The notes under the pieces: model-generated
The model's input: only the letters and a program-made list of their open reading frames with translations
Database searches by the model: none
What the model was told of the DNA's origin: nothing
Source: Geosiphon pyriformis
Lineage: Eukaryota > Glomeromycota > Glomeromycetes > Archaeosporales > Geosiphonaceae
Direction: 5' to 3'
DNA: 64,000 bases
NCBI GenBank assembly: GCA_016748015.1
Contig: JAAOMT010000227.1
Span: 285,856-349,855 of the forward strand
Translations under genes and position numbers: made by a program
Part shown: in pieces, positions 11,079 to 24,658 of the stretch
How the letters are laid out: each line of letters opens with the position of its first letter
Numbering within the stretch: position 1 is the stretch's first letter

Positions 11079-13571
11079 ATAAAATGAGTATACACACATA
11101 CTTTTAACAAATCTAATCCTAAAGCTATAGATTTTTTGACTTTTATTGTTACCAACAGAATTAAAATAACTTTACTTGTAATTCTGATCTGAGATTTTTA
11201 ATCTTCATAAATGTCTTAAATTTATGATTAAGTATTAAGTAGACAATATTAAACAAGCTGCTAAATATTTGCTATAAAAGAATAAAAGAAGTTATATCTA
11301 AACTTTTTGTTTTTGTTGCTGTTAACAAATTAGCAGCCAATAATAATTAAGGAATATTTATAAGTAAAAAGGCTTATGTCATAACAAAGAGAAATATCAA
11401 TGTGGTTGCAAATGTAATGGAAAACACTAAAGTAAATCTAATATAGAGAGTTCAAATTTGATTAGATTATTATTAAAGAATTAATACTTATGTTTTGTTT
11501 CTATTATTATTATTGTTTTAGATGGTTTTTAAATTGCATCTAAATATGGATAAAAATAATTAAAAATACTACAGCCTAATAAATAACAAATTAAAGATTA
11601 ATGTTCATGTTTTTTTAATGAAGTATATTATTCTAAAAAAGTAAAATTTGTTGGAATGTATTTTAAAATATTATTTAATTGAGTTTTAATGTGAGTAAAG
11701 TTTGTCTAAACAGAAATATGTTCTTCTATCTTAAATGAAAATTTAACTCATAAATAATATTTTTCTTTTAAATCAATTTAAACCAATAACAAAATTAAAT
11801 ACCAATTGTTTACTTATTTTTGTATTTGTTTTTAACAGATTTTTATTGTAATTTTTTATTTTTATAATAGAACTTCAAACTAGAAAATAGTTAATATATT
11901 AGATTTTGCTGTAATTTTCAAGTTTTTATTAGAAAAAATTGTTAAAGTAAAAGTTATTTTTGTCTTTATACTCAAAAAAAAATACCTTTAAATGTTCTAA
12001 AAAATAAAATAGTAACATGAAAAAAGGTTTTCTCAATTTTGTAATATGTACTTGGTTGTTCAGCTTGCTAGAATCAATTAAAAATTGTTGGTAATCTTGT
12101 TAAATTAACAAAATCTAAGGAGCAATACAAAAAGTTCAGAAAATTTTAAATAGTTTAAAAAAAAAACATGATTAAAATTGGTTTAACAATTAAGTACCAG
12201 CTTTATTAAACAATTTAAAAAAAAAACTGCTAAAAAAATGATTTTTATTATGTTTTTAAATTGTTTTATTATGTGTAAATTTATTTTATTAGCATATTTA
12301 TTGCTCTTATTGATATACAAACTTTTGAATACTATTTTTATTATGACTTTTATAAATGCAAATAAATTAATTCTTTAGTATTATAATTTTGAGCAAAATA
12401 TAAATGTATTTGTTTAAATCATATTATTAATTAAAATTTGTAAGCAATTTTTTTGTGCTTGTTAATTTTGTAATTATTATTTATTTATTTATATTTTTTA
12501 GCTTAATTAGTAAAAAAATAGTATTTTAAACATAATAAAATTATTATGCAAATTTTCTATATTTATTTAACATTTTGAAAAAATATTTTATAAACTAAAT
12601 ATTTAAAATCTTAATTTTTATAAAATTTTACTTATTAAGACTATTTTTTAACAGTATTATATTTTTTTTAAATAAGTTTTGAAATTAAGAATTTTTTTTA
12701 TATAAATACATAAGCTTTAAAACATATTAAACATTTTTAAAATTAGTACTAAACATCTTCATAAAGCTTTTAATATTAAAATTTGTTTTTTTTTGTTTTT
12801 TATTTGCACAAGTTTTGTTGTTTATATAAGTCTAAAAAAGTTTTATTTTTCAGACTATAATAAAAACTGATTATTTAATTCGAGTTTTACTAATTTTTAA
12901 TTTAAAAATAATAACTGATTATCTAGTAAAATAAGACTTTTAAAATCTGTTTATTCATAAATAACATTGATGAAAATACATTTTAGAATTAATAAAACTT
13001 ACATTTAAAAATAAAATTCTATATGGTAATATTTAAGTATATTTTAAAATAAATAACATCATTATGAAAATGCTCAATGATAAAATTTATTAATTATATA
13101 CATATACTATTAATTTTAAATCTATAAAATAGTAATTAAGTAAAAAAATTTTTTTAAAGACTATATTAAAATGATTAATAAGCAAAAATTTCAATAAATT
13201 TTTTAAATAAATATTAGCTAGCTTACTTACTTTGTTGTTATGTTTTTGGCAAATAAATTAAAAAATAATATGAAATTAAAGTTGTGTTTTTATTATTACA
13301 TAAATATTGATAAAATTTAGTTTTAGAAAAAAAAATAACTTAATTTAACTAAATATTTCAATGAAAAATTTTTAGTAGATAGATCAAGAATATTAAAACA
13401 AATTATAATATTATTCAAATATAAAAAAAATTTATTAAATATTTTTGGCTTTAGAATTTAATTTTTTCAATTTAAATTAATTTTTTGTTATTTTTATAAA
13501 AAAAATATAATTTAAGACAATAAAAATTAATTTTTAACATTTTTTTTAACTCTTTAACATTATTATTAAAA

Positions 13572-13790
13572 TTATATTTCACAAAAATAATATTGATTAT
13601 AGCTTTTTACAACCAGTTTTTTGAAATTTGGTGTTGTAAGTATGTTATACTTTTTTGGCTCCATTTTTGCAGTAGAATGAAACATAGCACAATTTGGTCT
13701 AAAATGCATTAAAGATAACAAAAAGTGTGTTAAAACTTGTAAGAAAAACCAAAAGCTGTTCAAATAATATTGACATATTAAGATGACCAA
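13572..13790 (-). other. Weak coding-like remnant, unidentified
   Basis: A 72-codon frame in the desert has a less AT-biased composition than its surroundings and a protein-like part with FRPNCAMFHSTAKMEPKKYN and NFKKLVVKSYNQYYF. I have a vague memory of similar short sequences recurring in Glomeromycotina gene predictions, which would fit a transposon or orphan-gene fragment. No function can be given. Confidence 0.2.
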
Positions 13791-16295
13791 TTTTTATTAT
13801 AATATATATATCATTATATAAAAATGTGATGAGATAAATATAATATGTTGCTCTATTAAGCTCTTATTAATATGATTTTTGATAAAAAAAAAACTGATAT
13901 TAAAAATTTTACCAATGACTTAAAATTTGAAAATATAAATCATGTTAAAAAAATCAATAGCATCTTTATTAAACACAGCTACTTGGACAAAATTAGTGCA
14001 TAGATTATAGAGATTATTTATTTTTTCTTGCACTTTTATCTTACTATATTCTTTGCTTGAACTCTAAGAAAATTGATTAGTAACATTAATAATGGCATCT
14101 AGTTGCTTGGCTTTCTGTTAACTTTTTATCTTTGAATTCTAGCACTTTTTCATTGAAATATTGCAAAAATACACTACAATCAGAATTCCCAAAAATTGGG
14201 CTAAAAATTGGATCTATGTAAATAGTATATAGTTTTATTTTTCTAATAGAAAATTTTAATATTATTGTTAATACTTTTGAATACTAATTGAAATGTATTA
14301 ATACTATTAAATAACTTTTTTTTTTCTATAATTTAGTCTACTTTTACATGTTTTCAATAGCCTGTATAATAGTGTACTCTCTATAAGCACAATTAATTAT
14401 AAGCATTTTTTTTCTTTGTAGGTACTATAATAAAAAAGATATATATTTAAATTTTCTCTTTTTATCACATTAAATAAGAGCAAAAAAAACAAAATATTTT
14501 GACAATAGGAATAATTTTTAAGAAAACTTTAATATCAAACTCTGTTTTGTACTTAGTAAGTTTTTGCATAATATTTTTGTATATCATATTCAATAATTTA
14601 ACACAAAATATTTTAATCATTAAAAAACAATGTTATTTGAACTTTAATAAAAGAATATATTATAAAGATCTATAATATAAAATTAAAAAAGAGTTTGAAA
14701 ATAGTAAAATAAAATAAATAAAAAAATAAAAGCATAAACAAATTTTAAAATAAAAAAATTGAAACATACAATATCTGTTGAACATGGCTTTCAAAAAAAA
14801 ACCATTATTCTTTATTAATTTTAAGGATTTCTTCTTAAATATATGCTATTTTTAAAAAATATCTAAATTGTTTATGAACCATCTAAATTTTTTACAAGGC
14901 AAAAATCTTAATTACGACTTTACTATATTATTAATAATAATAAGACAATGAATTTGTATACTTGAAGTAACTAAATTAGAGTCTGCTTTATTATCAAAAA
15001 TGTCTCCAATATTTCGAAGTAATGAATATAATAAAAATAGTGGTAAATAAGTAGAATATTTTCTTGTCAAAAAATTAAGTGTCTAAAAAACAGAGTAAAT
15101 TTTAATATCATTTTTCCTTTACTATGTTTTAAAAACAACTCATTGTCATTTATTTGAAATTTTTTTTTCTCATCAACATTTGTTTTTAACTACAAACCAA
15201 CAAACAATGATTAAAAAATTGGTTAAAAGAATCTGTTGTAATTTAAAATAAAAGGTTGAAAAAATTTATAATTGTACTTTTTTCTGTGCTAAAAAAGCTT
15301 GTTTTATTTTATTTTATTATATTAAAAATAGTACAAAAATTTAAACCATTTTACTGCTCTAATTTACTTATCTTATTAAAAACATTACATTTTTCAAGAC
15401 TGAAAATTTTGGAATCAATTGCATCAAATTTGCAGCTTTGAATAATATAATCCCAAAAAGAATATAGTTGGCTATTTTCTAAAAACTATAATTATTGAAA
15501 CATAATAATTAATATTTGTGCTAATTAATTTTTTTATCCATACAAAAAAACAAAACATAATAATCTTTTAGTTTGAATCTTTCTATTGTAACATCTCTTT
15601 AGCCTTGTAAAAAAAATACTTTTGTCAAGCATTATTAAGACTGGTTTATTTATCTAAAAAAAATGACAATATGATAATTTTAGTCTGGTTAAATCACAAA
15701 AAATGCCAATATAAACATTTTTCAAAAGAAATTTTCTTAAAATACTTGATAAAAACTGTCAAAAATAGAAATAAAAAGTTACTAGTTCAATTATTTCTCT
15801 TGCCAAATAAGGTTTTTTTCTTTAATACTTACTATTTTTACTAGAAAAGGTGTTAATAATTTTTTGTTATTAAGACTTTAAAATTTATAATTTCAAGATA
15901 TTGGGCAAAACATATGCTTAAAAAAAAACAAATTCAAAATAAAAACACAAAAAAAATACAGTTTAAAAAAAAACAAGCTTAAAAATAAATACACTCAAAC
16001 ATGTTTAAACATGTGAGATCTAAGATTATAAAATTTTGTGTAAAATCAAATATTTTGTTTTGAATATTTTATTAATATAAATATTTATATAGTTATTTTA
16101 TATGTTTACTTTAGATATTGTAAATTTCAACTGCTGTAAACTCTCTAAATATTATCAATAATACAATATACAATGTTATAAAAAATTTATTTATATTATA
16201 TTGTTGTACTACCATAGAATAAACTCTAAAAACCCCTATAGAATCAAAATTTTATTTCAAATTAAAGCACAAATCTGAATAAATGACTTATATAT

Positions 16296-17190
16296 TATTA
16301 TAAATGATTATTTGAAGTCTGAAAACAAATAACAAATCTGTAACTTAGTGCTTAATAGCTAATATTATTAATTATATTTGAAGATTTTCGTATTTAAAGG
16401 TGTTGGTTAAGTTCATTATATAATAAACAAAAATTCAATAGTTGTTTTAATAGTCTTCCAGAATCACAATTTTGTTAATTTTTTTCTTGGCTTAATGACT
16501 GGCAATCTTCTAGTAAGTAATTCTTAATTTCAAGTATCTACTCTTTTGCAAAAGTTTTTTATCAGACAATTCTTGATTTTAGTAACTCAGTGCTTTAATC
16601 TTTTAATCAATTAGTAATTCTACAATAAACAAAACAAAATAAAAAAAATAAAATAAAAAAATAAAAAAAATAATAGAAAAAGAAAATAAAACAAGTCAAG
16701 ACAAAAAAGAATTAGTATTCTATCAATAGCTGTGATTAAGAGCTATTAGTTCAGTGTAATTAAGTATTAGCAACTATTAATATGAATTTTTAATAGGAGA
16801 AAAATAAATTGTAAAGGTTTAATCAGTATTTTATTAATATTTGATGTTTTTACTTCAAGTCATAGAATACTATTATATAAAGAAATAGATAAGAATTTGG
16901 ATTTTTAATTGGGAATTCTACTTTTTTTGCTTCTAATACTACTGCTATATATACATAAATTTTGTTATATAAAATTTCTTGAATTTCTTAATTTTTTAGC
17001 CAAGAATCCTGGAATTTCTCAAAAGAAATCCTGAAATTCTGGAATTCTGCAATTTTTTATACTGAAATCTTGTAATTCTGAAATCTTACAATTTCTTTGA
17101 GAAGAATCCTGGAATTCTACTTTTATTATGTTTTCTTCTGATTGGCTAATTTGTGTACTAATACATAATTCTTATATTATATAAGTAATA
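16296..17190 (-). repeat. 3' LTR of element A
   Basis: 895 bp, matching the 55670-56598 LTR in order. In element sense it begins TATTACTT (TGTTAC mutated) and carries the GAATTCCAG-type U3 repeats, the TATATATA core and the conserved U5 ending. It is preceded by a polypurine tract AAAAAGAGGAGATAA (complement of 17191-17205), the plus-strand priming site. Confidence 0.9.
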
Positions 17191-17203
17191 TTATCTCCTC
17201 TTT

Positions 17204-17880
17204 TTAATATTGAACTTTGTTAAAATCTATTTTATCTTCTAATTTTTCTTCTTTAATTAACTCTTAAACTTTTTTTATAAGAATTACTTAGGTTATTTTA
17301 ATCTGTAATTCTTCAAATTAGGCATTGATTATTTTTTTTATTGATTGATTGTAATTGTGTTCATTACTGGATAAAGTAGTATGGCTGATCAATCTTGAAA
17401 TTCTGCATATAGCTGATATATGGCTTGTGCTTGTATAGACAGATTGTTCTTTTTTACAAATTGTTTTAGTTATTGTAGTATTATTATATTGAATAATTAT
17501 TTTGTTTTATTAGTATATAAATTCTGAATATTGAGAGTCTGTTTCAAATAGTAATAGCAAAAGTTTTTTGGATATTGTTGTAACCATTAATTCCAAGTTT
17601 CTTTGATTACTTTTTGGTATAGTACAGTTGTTTTTGATGTTTCTATTAATAACTTTACTTTTGCTATTATTTTGTTTATGATATTTTCTAATTTTCTGTG
17701 TACTTTGCATTGGATTTTCTTTTGATTATCTTTGTATCAAATAGTTTATTAGTTAATAGTGATTTCCAGACTTGTTTGTTGAATCAATTAAAATAGTTGT
17801 TGTACAAGTAAATAGATGTCATTGGTAATTTCCATCTTTTATTGTTGCTTTTGGTTATGTCTATCATCTCTTTATATACT
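17204..17880 (-). pseudogene. ORF3 of element A (env position), decayed
   Basis: Lies between integrase and 3' LTR, like ORF3 of C and D. The C-terminus is recognisable as KLEDKIDFNKVQY followed by TAA at 17204-17206, against ELDFDGAQY in C. Further upstream the frame is broken by stops and shifts. No known family; see ORF3 of element C. Confidence 0.6.
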
Positions 17881-17889
17881 ATTCTGTTT

Positions 17890-19270
17890 AATCAATTTGA
17901 TATTTTTGTATTAATGACTATGATTGGTTCAAGATCTTATGGAATTTCATCTGGTTGTACTAATATTTGTTGTACTCCTAGTTGTAGAATACTATTGGTA
18001 AATGCTAATGTGTAATAATAAAGTTTTAGTCAATCATTATGTACTGCTTTGGCTAAGATTTTGTTGTCCCATCTTAGCTTATATGTTCCATTTCCCCAAA
18101 TTTTTTCAATGTAGAATGATCTGTCCCATTTGGGATCAAATCTTCTACTCTATTGTTTTTCTGCTTTAATACAATATAGAAGTATTTTGTCTCTAATCCT
18201 GAATTCAACTAGTTTATTTGGTAATTAGTTATCATGCCATTTTTTTTGTTTTGTTTGTGACTTTTAAATATTATCAGCTGCTTTTTGTCATTTGTTTTTT
18301 AGAGTTTCTATTAGTTTGTATGTTCTTCTTAGCAATATTTTTTGAAAATTAGCTTCATTTATTGGTTCAGTTAGATATGTTTTGACTTTTATTTCAACTG
18401 GTAATGTTGTTGTTCTATTATAAACAAGTTCAAATGATGTTGCTTGTATAGTATCTTGTTTTATTGTTTGATAAGTGAATAGTATTAATGGTATGCAAAT
18501 CTCATTTATCCTGGTTTTTTTGACTGATTTTGGCTATTATTTCACACAATATTCTGTTGAATTTTTCAACTAAACTATTTGTTTGTAGATGATATAATAA
18601 AGATAATAGTCTTTTGATTCCAAATTTTTGACTTAATTCTGTTAGTGTTCTGTTTACAAAGTGAGTTCCTTGATTAGATAACAATTTTTTTGGACATTTA
18701 TGTCGACAAATTAGATTTTAATGAATAAATTCTGCTATGGATTCTGCATCTGCTCTTTGAATTGCTTTTGCTTCTGGCTATTTAGTGAGATAATCAATGG
18801 CTACTGCAATATATTTATTTCCTCTGCTAGTTATTGTTAATAGTCCAACTAAGTTAATTCTAATTCTATCAAATAGTTGTTCCACATTAATTGGTTTTAG
18901 TAGTTTACTGGGTCTTGTTTCTCCTCTTCTTTAACAAGCATTACAATTTTGAATATATTGGATGATATCTAAATATATTGATGGCCAGTAATATTTCTTT
19001 TTGGTTCTTTCCATGATTGTTTCTTTATGAAAATGTTCTGTTGTCAGATCTAAGTGCATATTATATAGTATTGTTTCTTTCTCTGGTTCTGTGATTACTC
19101 TGAGTAATTAATCTGGATTTTTTCTGTTTTTTTAATATAATATATTTTGGTGAATGATAAAATATTTTGATTGTTGTTTTATGTTGTTTTGTTTTTTTTG
19201 AGATAATTTTTTTTGAACTGCTGGATATTAATATAATATTAGAGTTGTTAATATTTTTGTGCATCTATCT
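17890..19270 (-). pseudogene. Integrase remnant of element A
   Basis: Ty3/gypsy integrase (inserts element cDNA into the host genome). A readable core stretch at 18684-18502 contains NQGTHFVNRTLTELSQKFGI and VEKFNRILCE, which are the regions around the second Asp and the catalytic Glu of the DDE domain. Asp is Asn at the position expected to read SDQGTHF. The zinc-binding N-terminal part (18900-19100) and the C-terminal part (17900-18350) are recognisable only by comparison with C and D. Multiple stops and frameshifts. Confidence 0.75.
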
Positions 19271-19289
19271 TTTGTTATATTTTTGAGTT

Positions 19290-20560
19290 GAAATGTTCTT
19301 AAATTTGTTTTATTTGTGACAAACTGTTAGCATTTTTATTTTCTTTTCTCTTTTTATAATATACAGTATATTTAAATAATAAAAGTTCTATTTTCTATCT
19401 GGCATAATAATTATTTCCAAATTTTTGCTTCTGAATTGATGTCAATTTTTTGTAATCAGTGTATATTTCAAACTTTTGGCTTAAATACTCTTTCCATTTT
19501 ATAACTGTCTAATAAATAGCTAAGTGTTTTAATACTAGTGTTTCATAATTTTTTTCTGCTGGACTCAAACTTTGGCTGGCATATACTACTAGATGTTCTC
19601 ATCTATCTGGTTTTTTCTGAAATAGTATGACTTCTAATGTTTAACCAAATATATTGGTAGTAATGCTAAATGGCTTGCTGTAATCTAAATAGATCAATAC
19701 TGGTGCTTGAATAAGTTTTTTTCTTAAAATATTAAAAGCTTTTTGTTGAGCCTCAGTTTATTTATATTTCATATTTTTAGTTTGGAGTTGGTGAAGTAGT
19801 TGAGTCAGTTTAGAAAAGTTTTGGATAAAATAGTAATAATATCCAGCAAATCCTAAGAATGCTTATAGTTCTGTCAAGTTTTTTGGTACTAGAAAGTTCT
19901 TTATTATCTCAATTTTATCTGGATCTGTTTTAATGCTATTTTTGTTTATAATATGTCTCAAGAATTTTAATTCTGTTTTGCCAAAGAAACACTTGTTTGC
20001 ATTTAACTTTAATTCAGCTCTCTTTAATCTTTTAAACACTTACTAAAAATGGTGAAGATAGTCATTAAATGTTCTTGAAAATATATTTGTATTGTCCAAG
20101 TATATGACTACTAATTTTCATAGTAATTTGATGTAAACAATTTCTATGAGTTGTTAAAAAATGGCTGGTATATTGGTTAAGCCAAATGGCATGATTTTAA
20201 ACTTAAAATTTCTTTTCTTGATAATAAATGCTGTTTTTTCTTTGTCAGCTAGATTTATGGCTACTTGCCAGTAACCACTATTCAAATCCAGTGTCAAGAA
20301 CTATTTTTTTTTTCAAAAGCATCAAATAATTCCTGAATCTGTGGAGTCAGATAACTGTCTCCATAAGTAATATTATTGAGCTTTCTGTAATCTACACAAA
20401 AGCAAATTTTCCCATTTTTTTTATAAACTAGTACTACTAATAATGACCATAGGTTTATTAATGGTTGAATTAACCTATTGTTCAATATCCAGTTGATTTT
20501 CTATTAAATAATTTCATGACTTGCTAATAGTACTCTGTATGTTTTTTGTTTAATTGGCAT
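19290..20560 (-). pseudogene. Reverse transcriptase and RNase H remnant of element A
   Basis: The RT fingers/palm motif is readable at 20485-20294 as VYKKNGKICFCVDYRKLNNI followed by GDSYLTPQIQELFDAF. Downstream, pieces equivalent to the YLDD region, the connection domain and the RNase H Asp box can be aligned to C and D. At 20040-20045 two adjacent stops (TAG TAA) lie just before VFERL, the first at a position where B, C and D also carry a stop. Inactive. Confidence 0.8.
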
Positions 20561-20599
20561 TGTATTTTTTGTCTTGATCTGGTGCTAAATGATATTGGT

Positions 20600-21540
20600 T
20601 TTGCCAAATTTATTTTCACTGGCAAAGATATCAGTAAAATTGTTAAGTAACATCTTGAACTGCATTCATTAAAGTGGGTCTAAGTTTCTCAAGTTTATTT
20701 GTTCTAATTGTTTTTGTTAGAGCAAATAGTATTCCTCTTATCTGTATATTGTTTGTGATGTGATATCTACATATCTACACAATTGTGCAAAATCTAGAAT
20801 GGTGCTTGGTGGTTGGTCTTTAACTTTAGTGCTTAAGTATTTAATAGTAGTTTTTTTTTGTATTTCAATAGAGTTTCCAGTTGTATTGTGAATAGGAATT
20901 TTAATGTGTTTATGGTTTTTAGCTGGTATGTAGAAATTGGTAATAACAATCTCTTCTGATTCATAAATAGTAACTTCTGCTTCAAAAATTTGGGGTTGAT
21001 CTCTTACTTTTTTTTCTATAACTACTAAATACTAGTTATATGATAGAATAGAAATTGATTGATGAATGGAGATAATTTTTTTTTGTTAATAACTTTTTCC
21101 TCTGTTATGTTAACTGGTATATCTATTCTACTTGTGGATTCGAATCCATTTTTTCTTTTAACTGTAATCTCTAATTTTTTTCTTGTTCTTATTAATATTA
21201 ACTGAGCTATTTTTATTAAAAATAAAAATATTGTCTCTGCTATCTTTTCATTTGGTTCAATAATATATGGTTTTTTTAAATTGTTTTGTAATATTGCAAT
21301 GATATTTCTTATGTATTCTGCATCAATTATTCCTTCTCTAATGTTAATTTTTCTTTTTGCTAAACTAGATCTAGATGCTAATTAAACCATAGTTGTTGTT
21401 AGAATTTTTAGTACTACTTTTAAATCAATATATATGTGTAAATATGGTTCTAATTTAATAATATCTTTTCTTGGATATCTTAAATCAAATCTTGCATCAG
21501 TATTATGTATTTATTCTGGCATAATATCTTTGTTGTTATC
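20600..21540 (-). pseudogene. dUTPase and linker domain of element A
   Basis: Reading from 21540 downwards on the minus strand, dUTPase motif 1 appears as HNTDARFDLRYP, motif 2 as ASRSSLAKR (close to the family form G-R-S-S-L-A) and motif 3 as GIIDAEYIRNI (family GVIDxDYxGxI). Motifs 4 and 5 follow in degraded form, then the beta-rich linker before RT. Stops interrupt the frame. The domain is present in this oldest copy, so it was already part of the family ancestor. dUTPase hydrolyses dUTP to dUMP and limits uracil in cDNA. Confidence 0.8.
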
Positions 21541-21779
21541 ACTGAACTATTTTAGTTTCTGTTCTATTAACAAATCTGGGAATGCAATATATTGTTTAGA
21601 GTTATAATCAAAGTTTGAATCATTTTTGTCATTGCCATAGTAAATGAAGTTGAAACCAATAATTGTTGTCATTATTGAAGTTTGAATCAGAGTTGAATTT
21701 TGATCCTGATTCTGCTGTACATTTGTTAATTAGTTTGTCTTTTTTGGAAATCAAATAAATCATTTATAATGGTAAATTG

Positions 21780-24366
21780 TAAATGAAGTCACAATCATTA
21801 CAATACTAAAAGTTACATGGTATTAAACAATAATCACATAATCAGGTGTTTAATTGTTCTAAATGCTGTTTTTGCTCCTTTTTAGTAGGTGCTAATTCTT
21901 AATAATATTTATAGAATTGTTTAGAATTTATTATGTCAAAGATAATATTGGGATTTGGGACCCAAATAATCTTTTTTGGTTCTGGTGAGTTGCTTTTGAT
22001 TATTTTGATTTCTTTTTGTGTCACACCTTTGATTTTAGCAATAAACATTCTCCATATTTTGTCATTATTGTATGAACAATCATCTAAATGTTTTATAGCT
22101 CTTCTTTAAATAATATTTATGGGTGTTTTTTTCCTTACCCAATCACTGATCAAAATTATGTATTGACATAATTTGTCACATGTTTTTTTATGACCAGAAA
22201 TGTTGTTTTATATTTCTTTGTCTAGAAAAGTTTCCTTACATATAAGACATAATTTATTGTCTCATTTTTTTTGTCTTTTTGGTTGTTTAAAGCATTTAAG
22301 AATGCATGAGTGGCAGTAATATTTAGTAACTGTTGGTTATTTCTCATTATTATAACAGTATGCACTCATTGATGACAGTTTCTTGTTACAATTAACACAT
22401 ACTAGGTTTGGTCAACAATAGTTGGAGCAATTAGTGTTATTTGGAGTATAAGTGAAGGTTGTGGCTTGGGATTTGTTTTTTTCTCTTTTCTTTCTATGTA
22501 AATATTAATAGTAGATTGTTGTGATTAGTGTTAGCCCATGAGACTTGATAGGCTTCCTAGGTAGATTTCTTTTCTTTTTCTTCTAATTCTATTAGTAATG
22601 TTAATATGTTGGGTTTGAAATATTCACAGGTTGCCAATACTTATGTATGCTGGCCATTCTAACTAAGCTAGAGTTTTTATATAGTCCAATTAAGTATTGT
22701 ATTGGTCTTGGATAGACAGTTGTTACCAACTAGTGCTTAGTATTAGGTGGTATTCATCACAAGAACTTTTATAGATACAATGATACTATTGATTTCAAAC
22801 AGAAAGTTGTCAATCTTACTAATAAAAGTTTTAGTTGCTCCATTAGCTGTAATAATTTTGGTGCTGGCAGTACAATCAATTCAGCAATTTAATTAGTCTA
22901 TAAGTTGTCTGTTAACCTACTATTCAGGATTAGTTTAATGAATTGTCTATTGACTTTAGCATCAGTATACATTGCAGTAATAAGTTTAGTATTAAGAACA
23001 GCTTTACTAAATAAAAGTGTTGTTGTTGGCTCCTCAAGTTCAAAAAAAAATATTGCAGCTAGTAATTTGTTATTAGTAATGATTGCTGATAGTATGTTGC
23101 TAATGAATAAGTTATGGTTGGTTTTCAAGTTTTTGAATGAGGCATTTTCTGAAATAACTAACTTACTTAAATAGTTCTGAGAATTTAGGTTTTGGGTGTA
23201 TTCTGTTTTCAAACTCTGCTGCTGCAATTCTGATAGTTGGCTTGCTAAGCTAAAAATCAGTTGATACATTACTATTGCTGATTGCTAGTTTTGTTGAATA
23301 TGTATTATTTTTGGTCTTGAGTTCTTGATTGACACAGTAGTTTGAAGTGGTGTTTAAATTTGTTGAAACTGATAAATTATCTGGAGCTGTGACTAATAAA
23401 TAAATTGTGATTACAGTTAATAAATTACTGGTGTAACAGTCTAATATACTTAAGGTGCATATATTGGTTGCCACGTCATTTAGGTGTAATAAGGTGAGTA
23501 TTGATCTTAATTTAAGTAATAGCTTAGAGTTTGGAATCAGTAATTAAGGTTTTAATATTGATTTTTCAATTGTTGATTATTATTTCTGGTGTAAAAATTT
23601 ATTTTCAAATAGTTTTGTTTCTTACAGTTGTAGCAAACACATGTCTCTGATTGCCATTGTTGATTTATTGAGAATAATAATAACAATGAAGGTGGTTGAT
23701 GCTGGACTTGATTGGTATTTCCTGAATTGCAATACTGTGGTGGCTGATAAATTGCCTAATTGTTAACTAAGTATCTTTTTAATTTCTAATTGATAGAATT
23801 GCTGAATTGCTTTAACTTAGAATCTAATTCAAATAATCTATTCATTACTAAATTAATGGCTTGAGCATGGTTGGCTTCTAGTTCAGCTGATTCAAAATCT
23901 CTAACATGATTAACTGTGTCTTGAAGTGCATTTGGATACATTGGACATACTTATTGTAACAAACTGCTGTGTAGGCTTTAAATGAATTGATTTAAGATCT
24001 GTGGTGTTGTGAAATAGTCAGCTTCAATTGTTTGAATCTGGCACAGATTTTTGTAGAAACATTCCAAGTAAGTAGTGACTGCTTCAATATCTTCTTGCTT
24101 GATGATAGTAAAGTTAATAACTAAGCAATTGATACTATTATAATTGCTAAAATATTATAGAAATGTGGCTTTGAACACATTAAAATTTTGGAATTTGTTT
24201 ACAAGATTTTGGTACCACAAATTGGTTATATCTTAGAAAAAATATGGGATTGCTTGAAGAGCTCTAGCATCATTTCAATTATTAACTACAATTGCTTTGA
24301 TAACATTATTTAATTATGCTTGGGTGTTGTCCTCTTTGTCTATGAATTTTTCAATTTTGGTAATTG
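21780..24366 (-). pseudogene. Gag C-terminal part, protease and Cys-rich module of element A
   Basis: Continues gag after the B insertion. It shows the capsid-type helical region at about 24360-23800 and a CCHC knuckle relic at about 23650 (CVCYNCKKQNY, the His lost to Tyr). The protease lies at 23269-22898 with YTDAKVNRQFIKLILNSRL, where the active-site Asp is Asn (NSR in place of DSG). The Cys-rich module lies at about 22500-21780 and contains repeated Cys pairs. Many stops. The 5' part of gag is on the other side of element B. Confidence 0.75.
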
Positions 24367-24440
24367 GTGTTGTTACTCATAAAAAGAAAACAGATATAGA
24401 AAAATAGTAGACCAATAAATGAATAGTATTTTAGCATATG

Positions 24441-24600
24441 AGCATATTGCTCAGCAATGTAGAACAATGACAGAAATCATGACACATTGCTTAGCAATGT
24501 AGAACAATATCAAAAAGCATAGCATATTGCTTAGCAATGTGGAGCAATATTAGAAAATTAGGGCATATTGCTCAGCAATGTGAGTATTGCTTAAGAAAAT
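24441..24600 (+). repeat. Four palindromic U3 repeats in the LTR of B
   Basis: Copies of CA(C/T)ATTGCTNAGCAATGT recur about every 40 bp, near 24443, 24484, 24523 and 24563. Each is a dyad (ATTGCT-N-AGCAAT). They lie upstream of the TATA box in the place of retroelement enhancers. The 3' LTR of B keeps two or three copies. Confidence 0.8.
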
Positions 24601-24650
24601 CATAACACATTGCTCGAGAATATAAGTGATCTCATAGAACATCAATTATG

Positions 24651-24658
24651 TATATATA
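24651..24658 (+). promoter_or_regulatory. TATA box of the B 5' LTR
   Basis: TATATATA inside the block ATGTATATATAGCAGTA, which is conserved in the LTRs of all four elements. Confidence 0.7.

Larger units (their letters stand above)
6371..16291. other. AT-rich gene desert, about 10 kb
   Basis: Very AT-rich DNA with many A and T runs and no open frame with protein-like composition, apart from one weak candidate at 13572-13790. No transposon domain, tRNA or rRNA is visible. The content is simple repeats and one short tandem array, listed separately. It is probably ancient transposon-derived sequence eroded by C-to-T decay, but that is inference. Confidence 0.6.

Noticed and set aside
6371-16291. 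Mitochondrial insertion, suggested by AT content
   Set aside because: No mitochondrial gene, rRNA or tRNA recognisable in the stretch.
24441-24600. CRISPR-like dyad repeats
   Set aside because: They lie in the U3 of a retrotransposon LTR and recur in its partner LTR.
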